Origin: Sphaerospermopsis kisseleviana NIES-73
GTDB lineage: Bacteria; Cyanobacteriota; Cyanobacteriia; Cyanobacteriales; Nostocaceae
Assembly (NCBI RefSeq): GCF_002368075.1
Contig: NZ_AP018314.1
Location: forward strand, 2,368,596 to 2,432,595
Length of the DNA: 64,000 nucleotides
Direction: 5' to 3'
The notes beneath the pieces are model-generated. The model searched no databases. It saw only the letters and a program-made list of their open reading frames with translations, and had not been told where the DNA came from. Below, piece by piece: positions 1 through 9,200 of the stretch. A program made the position numbers and the translations under genes. Every line of letters starts with the position of its first letter. Within the stretch, counting starts at the first letter, position 1.

Positions 1-27
1 ACTGGGTAATCAATTTTATGTTTCCCT

Positions 28-107
28 ATCAACTATCAACTGTCAACTGTCAACTGTCAACTATCAACTATCAACTATCAACTGTCAACTGTCAACTGTC
101 AACTATC
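28..107. repeat. Heptamer tandem repeat (CAACTRT)n
   Basis: About eleven head-to-tail heptamers alternate between CAACTAT and CAACTGT. This is the short tandemly repeated type common between genes in filamentous cyanobacteria. It lies just upstream of the HAD gene and has no coding content. Confidence 0.9.
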
Positions 108-153
108 ACCAATTCCTGAGATAATGATGAAAAAATTACCATGAACAAAACTG

Positions 154-849
154 ATGCTGAGACTGATTACAGATTTTGATGGTCCAATCATGGACGTTTC
201 CGAAAGGTACTATCAAGTTTATCAACTTTGTCTGGAAAAAACCAAATATCCTGATCAACAAGTAAGAGAACTTTCTAAAGCGGAATTTTGGCAACTCAAG
301 CGATCGCACATTCCTGAAAAAGAAGTTGCTTTAAAATCGGGTTTAAATGCAGAACAAGCGGAGGAATTTGCAAAAATTCGTAAGCAAACTGTACACACTC
401 AACCCTATTTTCAATATGATGTTCTCGTTCCTGGTGCGTTAGATGCTTTAACCAAAGTGCAACAAGCAGGAGTTGATTTAGTTGTCATGACTATGCGCCG
501 AGTGCGAGAATTAGATTATGCTTTTGATAAGTATAATTTAGGGCAATTCTTCCCAGAAAATAGACGTTATTGTTTAAGTAACGATTATGTAAAAACCCGT
601 GATATTGAAGATAAACCACTGTTAATGGCCAAAGCTATTAAAGAACTTCCCCCCGGTGCTGAAACTTGGATGGTGGGAGACACAGAAGCGGATATCACAG
701 CAGCTAAAAAACACGGTGTGAAGATGATAGGTGTAGAAAGTGGAATCCGCGATCGCACTCAATTACAATCTTATCAACCTGATTTAATTGTTGCCAATTT
801 ACAAGCTGCTGTAGATTTTATTTTCTCAGAAATGAAGCTTGGAAATTAG
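154..849 (+). CDS. HAD-superfamily hydrolase (phosphoglycolate phosphatase-like)
   Basis: A 231-residue protein of the haloacid dehalogenase superfamily, probably a cytoplasmic small-molecule phosphatase. Motif I is DFDG, with Asp7 as nucleophile and Asp9 as acid/base. A Thr in VVMTMRR fits motif II, and GDTEAD near residue 176 is the acidic motif IV that binds Mg. The region between motifs I and II is helical and fits a cap domain. The ATG at 154 is the only sensible start: an ATG at 140 is in another frame and stops soon. Downstream comes an AT-rich 11-bp tandem repeat. The substrate cannot be told from sequence. Confidence 0.85.
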   Translation: MLRLITDFDGPIMDVSERYYQVYQLCLEKTKYPDQQVRELSKAEFWQLKRSHIPEKEVALKSGLNAEQAEEFAKIRKQTVHTQPYFQYDVLVPGALDALTKVQQAGVDLVVMTMRRVRELDYAFDKYNLGQFFPENRRYCLSNDYVKTRDIEDKPLLMAKAIKELPPGAETWMVGDTEADITAAKKHGVKMIGVESGIRDRTQLQSYQPDLIVANLQAAVDFIFSEMKLGN

Positions 850-892
850 TTTTTAATTAGTTTTTAATTAGTTTTTAATTAGTTTGTAATTC
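843..892. repeat. 11-bp tandem repeat after the HAD gene
   Basis: Four copies of an 11-mer close to TTTTTAATTAG follow and overlap the stop codon of the HAD gene. The in-frame TAG within the unit supplies that stop. A second short direct repeat (AATTTAAGACTC type) follows at about 931-975. Confidence 0.8.
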
Positions 893-970
893 ACAAAGCG
901 ATAGCTACCCAAAAGGTGGCGATCGCCATCAATTTAAGACTCAATTTAAGACTCAACTTACAACTCAATT

Positions 971-1423
971 TTAAGGTAGGAAATCTGCATTTAGAATGTC
1001 CAATAAAGAGAAAGGTGAATCTTCAGGAAATAGTTCTGAAGGTAGTTCATATTTCCTCAAAGTATCATTTCTCGCATCTTGATAACATTCTAAAAATACA
1101 TCATTTAATATAGATTTCAAACTAGGACTATCTGCCAAACTATAAGCTATTTGTCTTCTTTGTTCCACAACAGTATTACGCCAACCTCTAGCATTATAAT
1201 CTTTTTCTTCTGTCCAATATTGCAGTTTTAATAAATGTTCTATTAGGACTATTAGGCGAGTTTTTAATTCTTTCTTTTCTCTCCTTCCTATACTATCAAT
1301 TTCTTCAATCAAATTCTCAATATCTAATTGTTCTAGCTTTCCTTCACTTAACAATTTGACTGTAGTTTGTATCCACAAGTAAAAATCTTGATCATATAAT
1401 TTTTTCGTGGTCTCAGTCAGCAT
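971..1423 (-). CDS. DUF29 family protein
   Basis: A 150-residue DUF29 protein, a family widespread and multicopy in cyanobacteria. The hallmark is the N-terminal YDQDFYLWIQTT segment followed by LDIENLIEEIDSIGRRE and a long helix ending in LLKLQYW. No biochemical function is established; neighbourhoods elsewhere sometimes suggest toxin-antitoxin or mobile contexts. A second DUF29 gene lies at 28640-29107 and a DUF29 tail remnant at 29681-29716. The ATG start gives the canonical family N-terminus. It stands alone on its strand. Confidence 0.85.
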   Translation of the reverse strand: MLTETTKKLYDQDFYLWIQTTVKLLSEGKLEQLDIENLIEEIDSIGRREKKELKTRLIVLIEHLLKLQYWTEEKDYNARGWRNTVVEQRRQIAYSLADSPSLKSILNDVFLECYQDARNDTLRKYELPSELFPEDSPFSLLDILNADFLP

Positions 1424-1629
1424 ATAAATTTCTCCTGACTTTATCTGATATTAATTACATTATACAATAAATTCTTAAATAAACATAAGTAAATTTTCAA
1501 TAATTTATCGCTCTCTCACATCTTCCAAATCAGGCATAGGAAAGAGCAAAATTATCTAAGTCAAAAATTTATTCAAAAATTTATTCAAAAATCTATTCAA
1601 AAATCCCAGATAATGAATAAATCAATCAA

Positions 1630-1971
1630 TTAAATTTTTATAGACTTCCAGAAATAACCCAATTTTAAAGCATTACTGCGCCAGATAATAGCAATTAAAT
1701 TAGTCAACAAACAAGTAATTGCTAAACCTAGTAAAATAAAAGTTGGTAACATCACCACACCAATCATAAACCAAGTATAGACGTGGAATATCATCACCAA
1801 AGCAAACATACTTGCAAAACCAGCAGCTTGCCATATTTGCAATTTAGGACGGTTTAAGAATGTGAGGATAATTGTTAACAAAGTAGCCAAAATATTTGCA
1901 GGTACGAGAAATGCACATATACCAGCACAGTTGGCACGGGAAAATTCAGCTAAAGTGTGGAAATCGAGCAT
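1630..1971 (-). CDS. Small multi-pass membrane protein, unknown
   Basis: A 113-residue hydrophobic protein with three likely membrane spans, at about residues 17-38 (LVPANILATLLTIILTF), 48-68 and 72-95. I do not recognise a family. The charged N-terminus and the C-terminal RSNALKLGYFWKSIKI would face the cytoplasm if the positive-inside rule holds. It has no operon partner: the flanks are about 200 bp of repeat-rich sequence upstream of 1630 and 320 bp of non-coding DNA beyond 1971. Confidence 0.6.
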   Translation of the reverse strand: MLDFHTLAEFSRANCAGICAFLVPANILATLLTIILTFLNRPKLQIWQAAGFASMFALVMIFHVYTWFMIGVVMLPTFILLGLAITCLLTNLIAIIWRSNALKLGYFWKSIKI

Positions 1972-2176
1972 TAATTTGAACTTCTGATGATAGGGTGTGA
2001 TGATAGGGTTAGCTTATGTTGAAAATTTTGATTACCAGTTAAATTACCAGTGAAACATTTATTTATTAATTTAGTGGTCTTAATTTACCTTAGCGCAATA
2101 GTGAGTAATCATCTGAATTATTTTACATAATTTAAAGAATTAACCAAAAAACAACCTAGCCATAGATACTTATAAA

Positions 2177-2204
2177 GTAGGGACAATTCATGAATTGTCC
2201 CTAC
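2177..2204. terminator. Perfect 28-bp palindrome between two minus-strand genes
   Basis: GTAGGGACAATTCA is followed directly by its exact reverse complement, giving a 14-bp stem without a loop. It sits downstream of the fasciclin gene and may act as a factor-independent stop or be a dispersed palindrome. No T-tract is present. The rest of 1972-2294 is AT-rich and holds nothing else recognisable except a short GGGCAA...TTGCCC arm pair near 2250-2280. Confidence 0.5.
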
Positions 2205-2294
2205 CATAATTTTCACCCGATGTCTATTAAATTAAACATTCTGACTCCTTTACGGGCAACCACAGGGGGTTTGCCCCTACTGACTCCTGAATAT

Positions 2295-2696
2295 TTAACC
2301 CATCAAAATTACAGTATCTAAAACGTGAATGATACCATTATCAGCCTCAATATCTGCTGCTATAACAGTGGCGTTTTTCACCTCAAAACCATCTTCACAA
2401 TTAATTTTAATCGGTGAACCTTCCACAGAAGTCACAGTACCCAGTTTAGCTAAATCAGCCTGAGTCAACTTTCCTGGGACAACATGATAAGTTAAAATTC
2501 TGGTTAACTGGGGAATATTCTGTACTAAAGTAGTAATTGTACCAGGTGGTAACTTAGCAAAAGCATCATCATTAGGTGCAAAAACAGTAAAAGGACCAGG
2601 ACTTTTTAAAGTTTCCACCAACCCCGTAGCCTGTAAAGCAACTACCAAAGTTTTAAAACTGTCAGCACTAACTGCAATATCAACAATATCAGCCAT
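2295..2696 (-). CDS. Fasciclin (FAS1) domain protein
   Basis: A 133-residue single FAS1 domain. Typical motifs are [15 protein letters not shown] near the N-terminus, [15 protein letters not shown] in the H1 region, and the H2 region with [11 protein letters not shown], then [15 protein letters not shown] at the end. FAS1 domains mediate adhesion or surface interactions. This copy has no signal peptide, as in many short cyanobacterial homologues, so it may be cytoplasmic. The first ATG gives the full domain. It is monocistronic, divergent from the reductase gene at 2818 across a 121-bp spacer that should hold both promoters. Confidence 0.9.
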   Translation of the reverse strand: MADIVDIAVSADSFKTLVVALQATGLVETLKSPGPFTVFAPNDDAFAKLPPGTITTLVQNIPQLTRILTYHVVPGKLTQADLAKLGTVTSVEGSPIKINCEDGFEVKNATVIAADIEADNGIIHVLDTVILMG

Positions 2697-2817
2697 TCAT
2701 GTCACCTCATATCTGTTGAAGGTTATACAAAATAGTAAATCATGTTTAAGTTTTATTACGTTAAAATCCTGGTAAAATAACAACTTATGATTTTTGTAAG
2801 ATTCCTTTATAGATAAA

Positions 2818-3762
2818 ATGGGTAATTTAAGTTACGCAATTGTAGGAACAGGTGCATTAGGCGGTTTTTACGGTGCTAAACTCCAAAAAGCTGGTAATGA
2901 AGTCCATTTTTTAGTTAATAGCGACTATCAACAAGTCATAAAACATGGATTAACTATTGAATCTAAAGACGGTGACTTTCGTTTACCCCAAGTGCAAGTT
3001 TACAATCAAGTCGAGAAAATGCCTAGCTGCGATGTGGTAGTTGTGTCAATAAAAACCACTCAAAACCATATATTAACACAGATATTACCACCATTAGTTA
3101 AAGATGATAGCATAGTTTTAGTATTACAAAATGGTTTAGGCATAGAAACAGAAATTGCCCAAATTGTCAGCAACGTTAATATTATAGGCGGTTTATGTTT
3201 TCTGTGTTCTAACAAAATTGCCCCAGGACATATACATCATTTAGACTATGGAAAAATTACCTTGGGTGAATATGCGACTAATTATAATGCTGTAGGAATT
3301 ACAGAGAGAATGAAAGCAATTTTTCAAGACTTTGAAAATGCTGGAATTGAAATAGAATTAACAGAAGATTTATTATTAGGACGTTGGAAAAAATTGATGT
3401 GGAATATTCCCTATAATGGGTTATCCGTCATTTTGGATGCCACAACAGATGAAATAATGGCGGATATGTACACTCGGACATTAGTTGAACAATTGATGAA
3501 GGAAGTACAATTAGGGGCAAAAAGTACAGGGCGGATAATTCCTGACAGTTTTATTCAAACAATGTTAGATTATACTGTGAAAATGAAACCCTACCGCACC
3601 AGCATGAAAATTGATTTTGATGAAAATCGTCCTTTGGAAGTAGAAGCAATAGTTGGCAACCCATTAAGAATAGCAGCAGAACATGATGTGAGTTTACCGT
3701 TGATTCGTTGTTTATATCAACAATTGAAATTTTTGGATAATAGAAATATAGGTGACAGGTGA
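2818..3762 (+). CDS. Ketopantoate reductase family protein (PanE/ApbA-like)
   Basis: A 314-residue NADPH-dependent reductase. The N-terminal Rossmann motif is IVGTGALGGFYG (residues 8-19). The substrate region includes VLVLQNGLG, and the family Lys-Asn-type region is seen in GRWKKLMWNIPYNGLS. The C-terminal helical ApbA_C domain follows, with EVEAIVGNP near residue 280. Members reduce 2-dehydropantoate to pantoate in coenzyme A synthesis, but cyanobacteria often carry several paralogues, so the substrate is uncertain. The last residues (IGDR) and the stop codon come from a GGTGACA heptamer repeat that invades the 3' end. Confidence 0.85.
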   Translation: MGNLSYAIVGTGALGGFYGAKLQKAGNEVHFLVNSDYQQVIKHGLTIESKDGDFRLPQVQVYNQVEKMPSCDVVVVSIKTTQNHILTQILPPLVKDDSIVLVLQNGLGIETEIAQIVSNVNIIGGLCFLCSNKIAPGHIHHLDYGKITLGEYATNYNAVGITERMKAIFQDFENAGIEIELTEDLLLGRWKKLMWNIPYNGLSVILDATTDEIMADMYTRTLVEQLMKEVQLGAKSTGRIIPDSFIQTMLDYTVKMKPYRTSMKIDFDENRPLEVEAIVGNPLRIAAEHDVSLPLIRCLYQQLKFLDNRNIGDR

Positions 3763-3778
3763 CAGGTGACAGGTGACA
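3751..3778. repeat. GGTGACA heptamer repeat forming the end of the reductase gene
   Basis: Four tandem GGTGACA units. The first two supply codons GGT GAC AGG and the TGA stop of the reductase. The same heptamer, or a close variant, recurs at 13376-13410, 27199-27230 and 33738-33773. Confidence 0.9.
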
Positions 3779-4039
3779 TTTGTTTAGAGGTAGTAATTAC
3801 TTGTTTACGATTGAGATGACTTGTAGCCACTAGAAAAGTCCTCTACTATGAAAATAATATATCTGGAAGATAATGATGAGAGCAAATTTTGAGATCAAAC
3901 TTTGAGATATTTTTCCTTGGAGATAATTGATACTCAAAGTTATTTCTTACATCAATAAGAGTTATTCTTTCCAGGTTGATGAACTACTTGACAGAACATA
4001 TAGTGTTCCGATTTGATTTATAAATTTTCCGTGGAGGCG

Positions 4040-4070
4040 GGGAATAGGGAATAGGGAATAGGGAATAGGG
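4040..4070. repeat. GGGAATA heptamer repeat
   Basis: About four tandem GGGAATA units in the long non-coding stretch 3763-4921. That stretch also carries ATCAGC/GCTGAT-rich arms at about 4261-4425 and no convincing gene. Confidence 0.85.
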
Positions 4071-4184
4071 TTTGAGATGATTTGGGTGTACGGAGTTTTT
4101 TCAAAAATCAAATAGTAGTCCTATATCCTACATAGCTCTTAGATAATCAATTCATCCAGATATGTGTCCAGTCAGCACTATGAT

Positions 4185-4236
4185 AGTAAATTTATTCAGA
4201 AGAATTTTAAATATTTAATGAAGGATAAATAGGAAA
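4185..4236. repeat. 52-bp perfect direct repeat, copy 1
   Basis: This 52-bp sequence starts AGTAAATTTATTCAG and ends GATAAATAGGAAA. It recurs without a mismatch, in the same orientation, at 13013-13064. The pair brackets the STAND gene and the giant protease gene. Confidence 0.9.
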
Positions 4237-4430
4237 GATATTAAGCTTGATCAGAGGTACGCATTCAGCTATCAGTATTCAGTAATCAGCCGATAACTAC
4301 AAAAGCAAAGATTCAGAGGTTTTAATTTCAGGAAAATTATCTGTATCTGTTTCTTTTCATTCTTGGGATTTCAATATTCCAGGTTCATAGCTGATGGCTG
4401 ATGACTGACGGCTGAATGCTTAGACAGATA

Positions 4431-4459
4431 GTAGGGGTTTAGCAATGCTAAACCCCTAC
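4431..4459. terminator. Hairpin with 14-bp perfect arms
   Basis: GTAGGGGTTTAGCA, one unpaired A, then the exact complement. It is a very stable hairpin, of a kind scattered in cyanobacterial genomes (GTAGGGG...CCCCTAC). No gene ends immediately upstream on either strand, so it is more likely a dispersed palindrome than a dedicated terminator. Confidence 0.6.
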
Positions 4460-4921
4460 CCTACCAGCAAAAATCAACCTCATATACCATAAACTCTTTA
4501 ATTTGTCAATAGTACATTTTTGCTACTATCAAGGTATATCAAAATATTAGATATTTTTTCGCTAAATTGATCTCTCAAATTGCTGCTATTTTGTAAGTTG
4601 TTGTATTGTTTTTGGCTGTTAATTTCTGAAACTACTATAAATAAAGGATTGTAGCAGCATGATTTTTGATAGATGCAAAATTGGCAATAAAAACCCAATT
4701 ATGAAATTTGCCCAAATTATAGCAAATGGCTGAAAGTATTGCAAGTTCGTTAATTAATAAAAATAATTCTCAATTATTTTGTAATAAATCTTAACTTCAA
4801 TTGTGTTGACTTATGTATATCAAAACTATTAACGCAAAAACATAATTTTTGTTTATATTTAGCTCAACAATGATATTCTTGTCTGCATATTTGAATTATG
4901 AATTATGATATGAATTATGAA

Positions 4922-5929
4922 TTATTTTGGACTCTGTCTCAGCAAGCTGTTAATATAATTACTAACTAATAAAGTATTTTGTTGTAGGAATTTCTCAAGA
5001 TCACCATTAAATAAGTCAATAATTGTATGAGAAACAATTTTAATTTTTAGTGGATTATTACCATAAAGATCACATAATTTATACTTTTGTTCATCTGTTC
5101 CCAATAGTTGTTTTGATTGGAGCAGGGAAAAGGCTACTTCTGATGAACCCAACAAAGTCAAGGAACGTACTGATAATGTCCACTGCTCCAAAAAAGCGAC
5201 TTCGATAGGTTTCTCTAGACTAGTAAAAATTACACAGCTGTGATGGTTTGTTTCTGCAATTATGCGTAGGAAATTATTATATTCAGTATCACCTGCATCT
5301 AAAGCTGTATCTAGGTTATCCAAGATGATTAGACATTGATGGTTACGGAAATAATGAATTAGGTGATTTATGTCTGGTTTAATTTCCTTGTGATGGGAAA
5401 TCAAGGAAAGCATATCAGTAATCATATCATCAAAGGATGGGATGGTAGGTACTGAACGCCAAAAAACATAATCAAACTGATCTTGAATTTGTTGTGCTAG
5501 TTGGGTGACAAAGGTAGTTTTACCAACTCCTCCCATACCTACTACTGCGACTAAGCGACAGCCATCTTGTAAAATATATGACTTTAGCTGCGTCAGTTCT
5601 TCGCTGCGTCCGTAAAATGCTGAAATATCAACTGCTGTTCCCCAATCTTGACTTAATATATTTTTTTTAATATTTGTATGGACTGTGGTTTTGTTGAAGG
5701 GTACATCCTCATTAGTGATAGCAATTTCTCGCCAGTCGAGGTTTAATGTGCGACATAGTTCTTCAAAGGTTGTATAGTCAACAGGTTTACCAGTGATGAA
5801 ACTGCTCACTGTCGTAGGAGACAATCCTGTGTCATGAGCTAATGCTTTTTGGTTGGGGTATCCATTGAGTGTAATTGCTATTTTAACTTTATCAATATAG
5901 TCGTGATGAACCCTGAGTGACCTTGGCAT
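4922..5929 (-). CDS. STAND NTPase with N-terminal HTH and NB-ARC domain
   Basis: A 335-residue signal-transduction ATPase. Residues about 10-70 form an XRE-like helix-turn-helix segment (NQKALAHDTGLSPTTVSSFI). A linker follows, then an NB-ARC core with Walker A GMGGVGKTT at 131-139 and Walker B CLIILDNLD at 199-207. The protein stops at about 335 residues, without the WD40, TPR or other sensor repeats that usually follow, so it is either a minimal form or a truncated one. Such proteins act as ligand-triggered switches, and several families work in antiphage defence. The start ATG lies 305 bp from, and divergent to, the giant protease gene. Confidence 0.85.
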   Translation of the reverse strand: MPRSLRVHHDYIDKVKIAITLNGYPNQKALAHDTGLSPTTVSSFITGKPVDYTTFEELCRTLNLDWREIAITNEDVPFNKTTVHTNIKKNILSQDWGTAVDISAFYGRSEELTQLKSYILQDGCRLVAVVGMGGVGKTTFVTQLAQQIQDQFDYVFWRSVPTIPSFDDMITDMLSLISHHKEIKPDINHLIHYFRNHQCLIILDNLDTALDAGDTEYNNFLRIIAETNHHSCVIFTSLEKPIEVAFLEQWTLSVRSLTLLGSSEVAFSLLQSKQLLGTDEQKYKLCDLYGNNPLKIKIVSHTIIDLFNGDLEKFLQQNTLLVSNYINSLLRQSPK

Positions 5930-6234
5930 AAATAATCTTAATCTGAAAATTTACCCTTTGATGGAAATAATCGAGTTTTGAGTGGGAATTTTGTTAAACT
6001 TCGGACTTTTATAGATAATATTCTTTCATTATTTATTCTTGATCACAATCTATCTGTAGATAGATGGCAAAGGTTAGTAAGTCAAAAATTTTGCTATTTC
6101 CAACGGAGAAATTATCTAAGTCAGAATAAGTTGTAATTAAGTCAATATTTCTTGATACGCAAGTCGATACGCAGTTAGTTATAATCCATAGAAATAGCAA
6201 ATTTTACCGTCAACTCAATAACAGGATTATAGTC

Positions 6235-9200
6235 ATGGCAGAATCTACTAAAAGCGTTGTTTTCATTGATCCCAATGTTGCAGACTATCAAAATATAGTT
6301 AATAGCGTTAAACCTGGTACACTGTTGTTTCTTCTCGACGGCAACCGGGACGGTATTCAGCAAATTACTCAGAATTTATCAGGACTTAGAGACATTGATA
6401 GCCTTCAGATTATTTCTCAAGGGGCAGAAGGTAGTTTATCACTTGGTTCAACTGTACTCAACTCCGCAAACCTCAGCAGTTACACATCACAATTGCAGCA
6501 GTGGGGTCAATCTCTCACCGCCACAGGAGATATTCTGTTGTATGGTTCCAATGTTGCTCAGGGACTAGCGGGTAAAACTTTTGTCCAGCAAATTAGTCAG
6601 TTGACGGGGGCAGATGTAGCTGCATCTGATGACTTGACTGGTAATACTGCATCAGGTGGAGACTGGGTATTAGAATACACTACTGGATTGATTGAAGCAT
6701 CTCCAGCGTTAGAAATTGCACCTATCATCTCAAACGGAAATAGTCAAGATACCGTAGGAAAATATACACCTAACCCACCAGCTTATGCCAGTAATAAACT
6801 GATTGTTAAATTCAAGGACGGAATCAATACCACCCAAGCCAATGAGATTAAAAACACCCTGGGAGTAGCCAAGACAGAGACCATTAAGCTGACAGGGGCG
6901 CAAATATGGACATTATCTGGAAAAACCTCTGTAGAAACTGCCCTCGCTACACACAAAAATAATCCCATATTCCAGTACATCGAGCCAGATTATATTGTCA
7001 CCAAAGCAGTTACATTCCCCAATGACCCCAGTTTTAATCAACTATGGGGACTACATAACACAGGTCAAAGTGGCGGTACTCCTGATGCAGATATTGACGC
7101 TCCCGAAGCCTGGGATATCCAAACAGGCAATCCCAACCTGGTCATAGGAGTGCTTGATACAGGAGTTGATTATAACCACCCTGATCTAGTAGGCAACATT
7201 TGGACTAATCCAGGAGAAATCGCCAATGATGGCATTGATAATGACAATAACGGATATATAGACGATATTCGCGGCTGGGACTTTGCCTATAATGACAACA
7301 ACCCCAGTGATGTTGATGGCCACGGAACCCATGTTTCGGGAACCATTGCTGGTAAAGGTAATAACGGCGTTGGTGTGACAGGGGTGGCCTGGAATGCCAA
7401 GATTATGCCCCTGAAGTTTTTGGACGATACTGGTTCGGGTTCTACTTCCAATGCCATTTTAGCAATTAACTATGCCACAGCCAAGGGCGTGAAAATAACC
7501 AACAACTCCTGGGGGGGTGGCGGCTATAGCCAAGCTTTGTATGATGCGATTAATACCGCCGGACAACAGGGAGCTTTATTTATTGCGGCGGCGGGTAATA
7601 GTTCGGCTAACGCAGATATCAATCCCATGTATCCCGCTGCCTACAACCTAGCTAATATTATCTCTGTTGCTTCCACCACAAACACTGATAGCCTGTCTTC
7701 CTTCTCCAACTATGGATTGACCAGTGTGGACTTAGGCGCACCAGGTTCAGCTATTTATAGCACCCTGCCTAACAACAGTTATGGAACTCTTTCTGGCACA
7801 TCAATGGCTAGTCCCCACGTTGCCGGGGCTGCGGCTTTAGTCTGGTCTCAAAATCCCACCTGGACGGCACAGCAGGTTAAAAATACCTTGATGAACACGG
7901 GGGATTCTATTGCGGCTCTAGCCGGTAAAACGGTTTCTGGAAAACGCCTCAATGTTTTTAATGCTTTGGCGGCAGCTAACTTACCTTCTGTAACTGTCAG
8001 TGTCAGTCCTGCCACTGTTCAAGAAGACGGTGCGACTAACTTGGTTTATACCTTTACTCGCACCAATTTAAACCTAAGTTCTCCCCTGACCGTTAACTTC
8101 GGGGCGAGTGGCATAGCAAACGCCGCCCCGGTGGGAAGCGACCCGGCCGATTACAACGTATTAACAGGTAGTGCTGTCACCTTTAATCCGACGACGAAAC
8201 TGGGAACTGTCACCTTTGCTGCTAATGCGACAACTGCAACGGTTGTGGTTGATCCGATTGCTGATACATTAGCAGAAATTCAGAATGAGACGGTAAACAT
8301 AACAGTTAATTCCGGCACGGGTTATATCGGTGGTTCTCCGGGTGCGGCAACTGGAACTATTGTTTCGGAAGAAACTTTACCAATTTTCACCAACCCTAAT
8401 AATATTACCATTCCCAGTTCTGGTGCAGGTAATCCCTATCCTTCAATTATCAATGTTTCAGGATTAACTGGTAACATTACGAGCCTCAAAGTCACATTAA
8501 CGAATCTTAGTCACACCTGGTCTGATGACATTGATGTGCTGTTAGTGAGTCCAACTGGTGCGAAAGCCATCTTGATGTCTGACGTGGGTGGTAGCAATGA
8601 TTTAGCGAACGTGACCTTGACTTTCGATCCCACAGCTACTGCTAACCTGCCTGATTCCAGCCAGATTACCAGTGGTAGCTATAAGCCAACAAATTTTCAA
8701 TCTGGAGACTTATTTAACTCTCCAGCCCCCGTTGGTCCCTATGGTACAGACTTTTCTGTCTTTAACAATACCAACCCCAACGGGAATTGGAGTCTCTACG
8801 TTATGGATGACGAGGGTAGTGATTCGGGAAGTATTGCGGGTGGTTGGTCTCTGTTGATTGGAACTTCTACTACTCCCACTTTACCTGTAATCACAGTAGT
8901 AGCGAACGATTCTAGTGCCGGCGAACCTGCCAACCCAGGACAATACACCTTAACCCGCACAGGTCTAACCACCAGCAGCTTAACAGTTAACGTTGCCTTG
9001 ACCGGAACAGCCACCAATGGCACAGATTACACAACCATTCCGACTACTGTTACCTTTGCCGCAGGTTCTAGCACAGCCTTAGTCAACCTGAACGTTACTG
9101 ATGACACCCTTGTCGAAGGAGCAGAAACTGCCATCCTCACCGTCACATCAGGAACAGGCTACACCGTCGGCACATCAGCTAGTGCCACAGTCAATATTGC

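Noticed and set aside
28-107. Possible CRISPR array
   Set aside because: The units are 7 bp, contiguous and without spacers. The same holds for the other heptamer arrays and for the 201-bp repeat block, whose spacers are identical.
4498-4698. 66-codon minus-strand frame
   Set aside because: No ribosome-binding site, Ser/Asn-rich chance-like composition and no family features.
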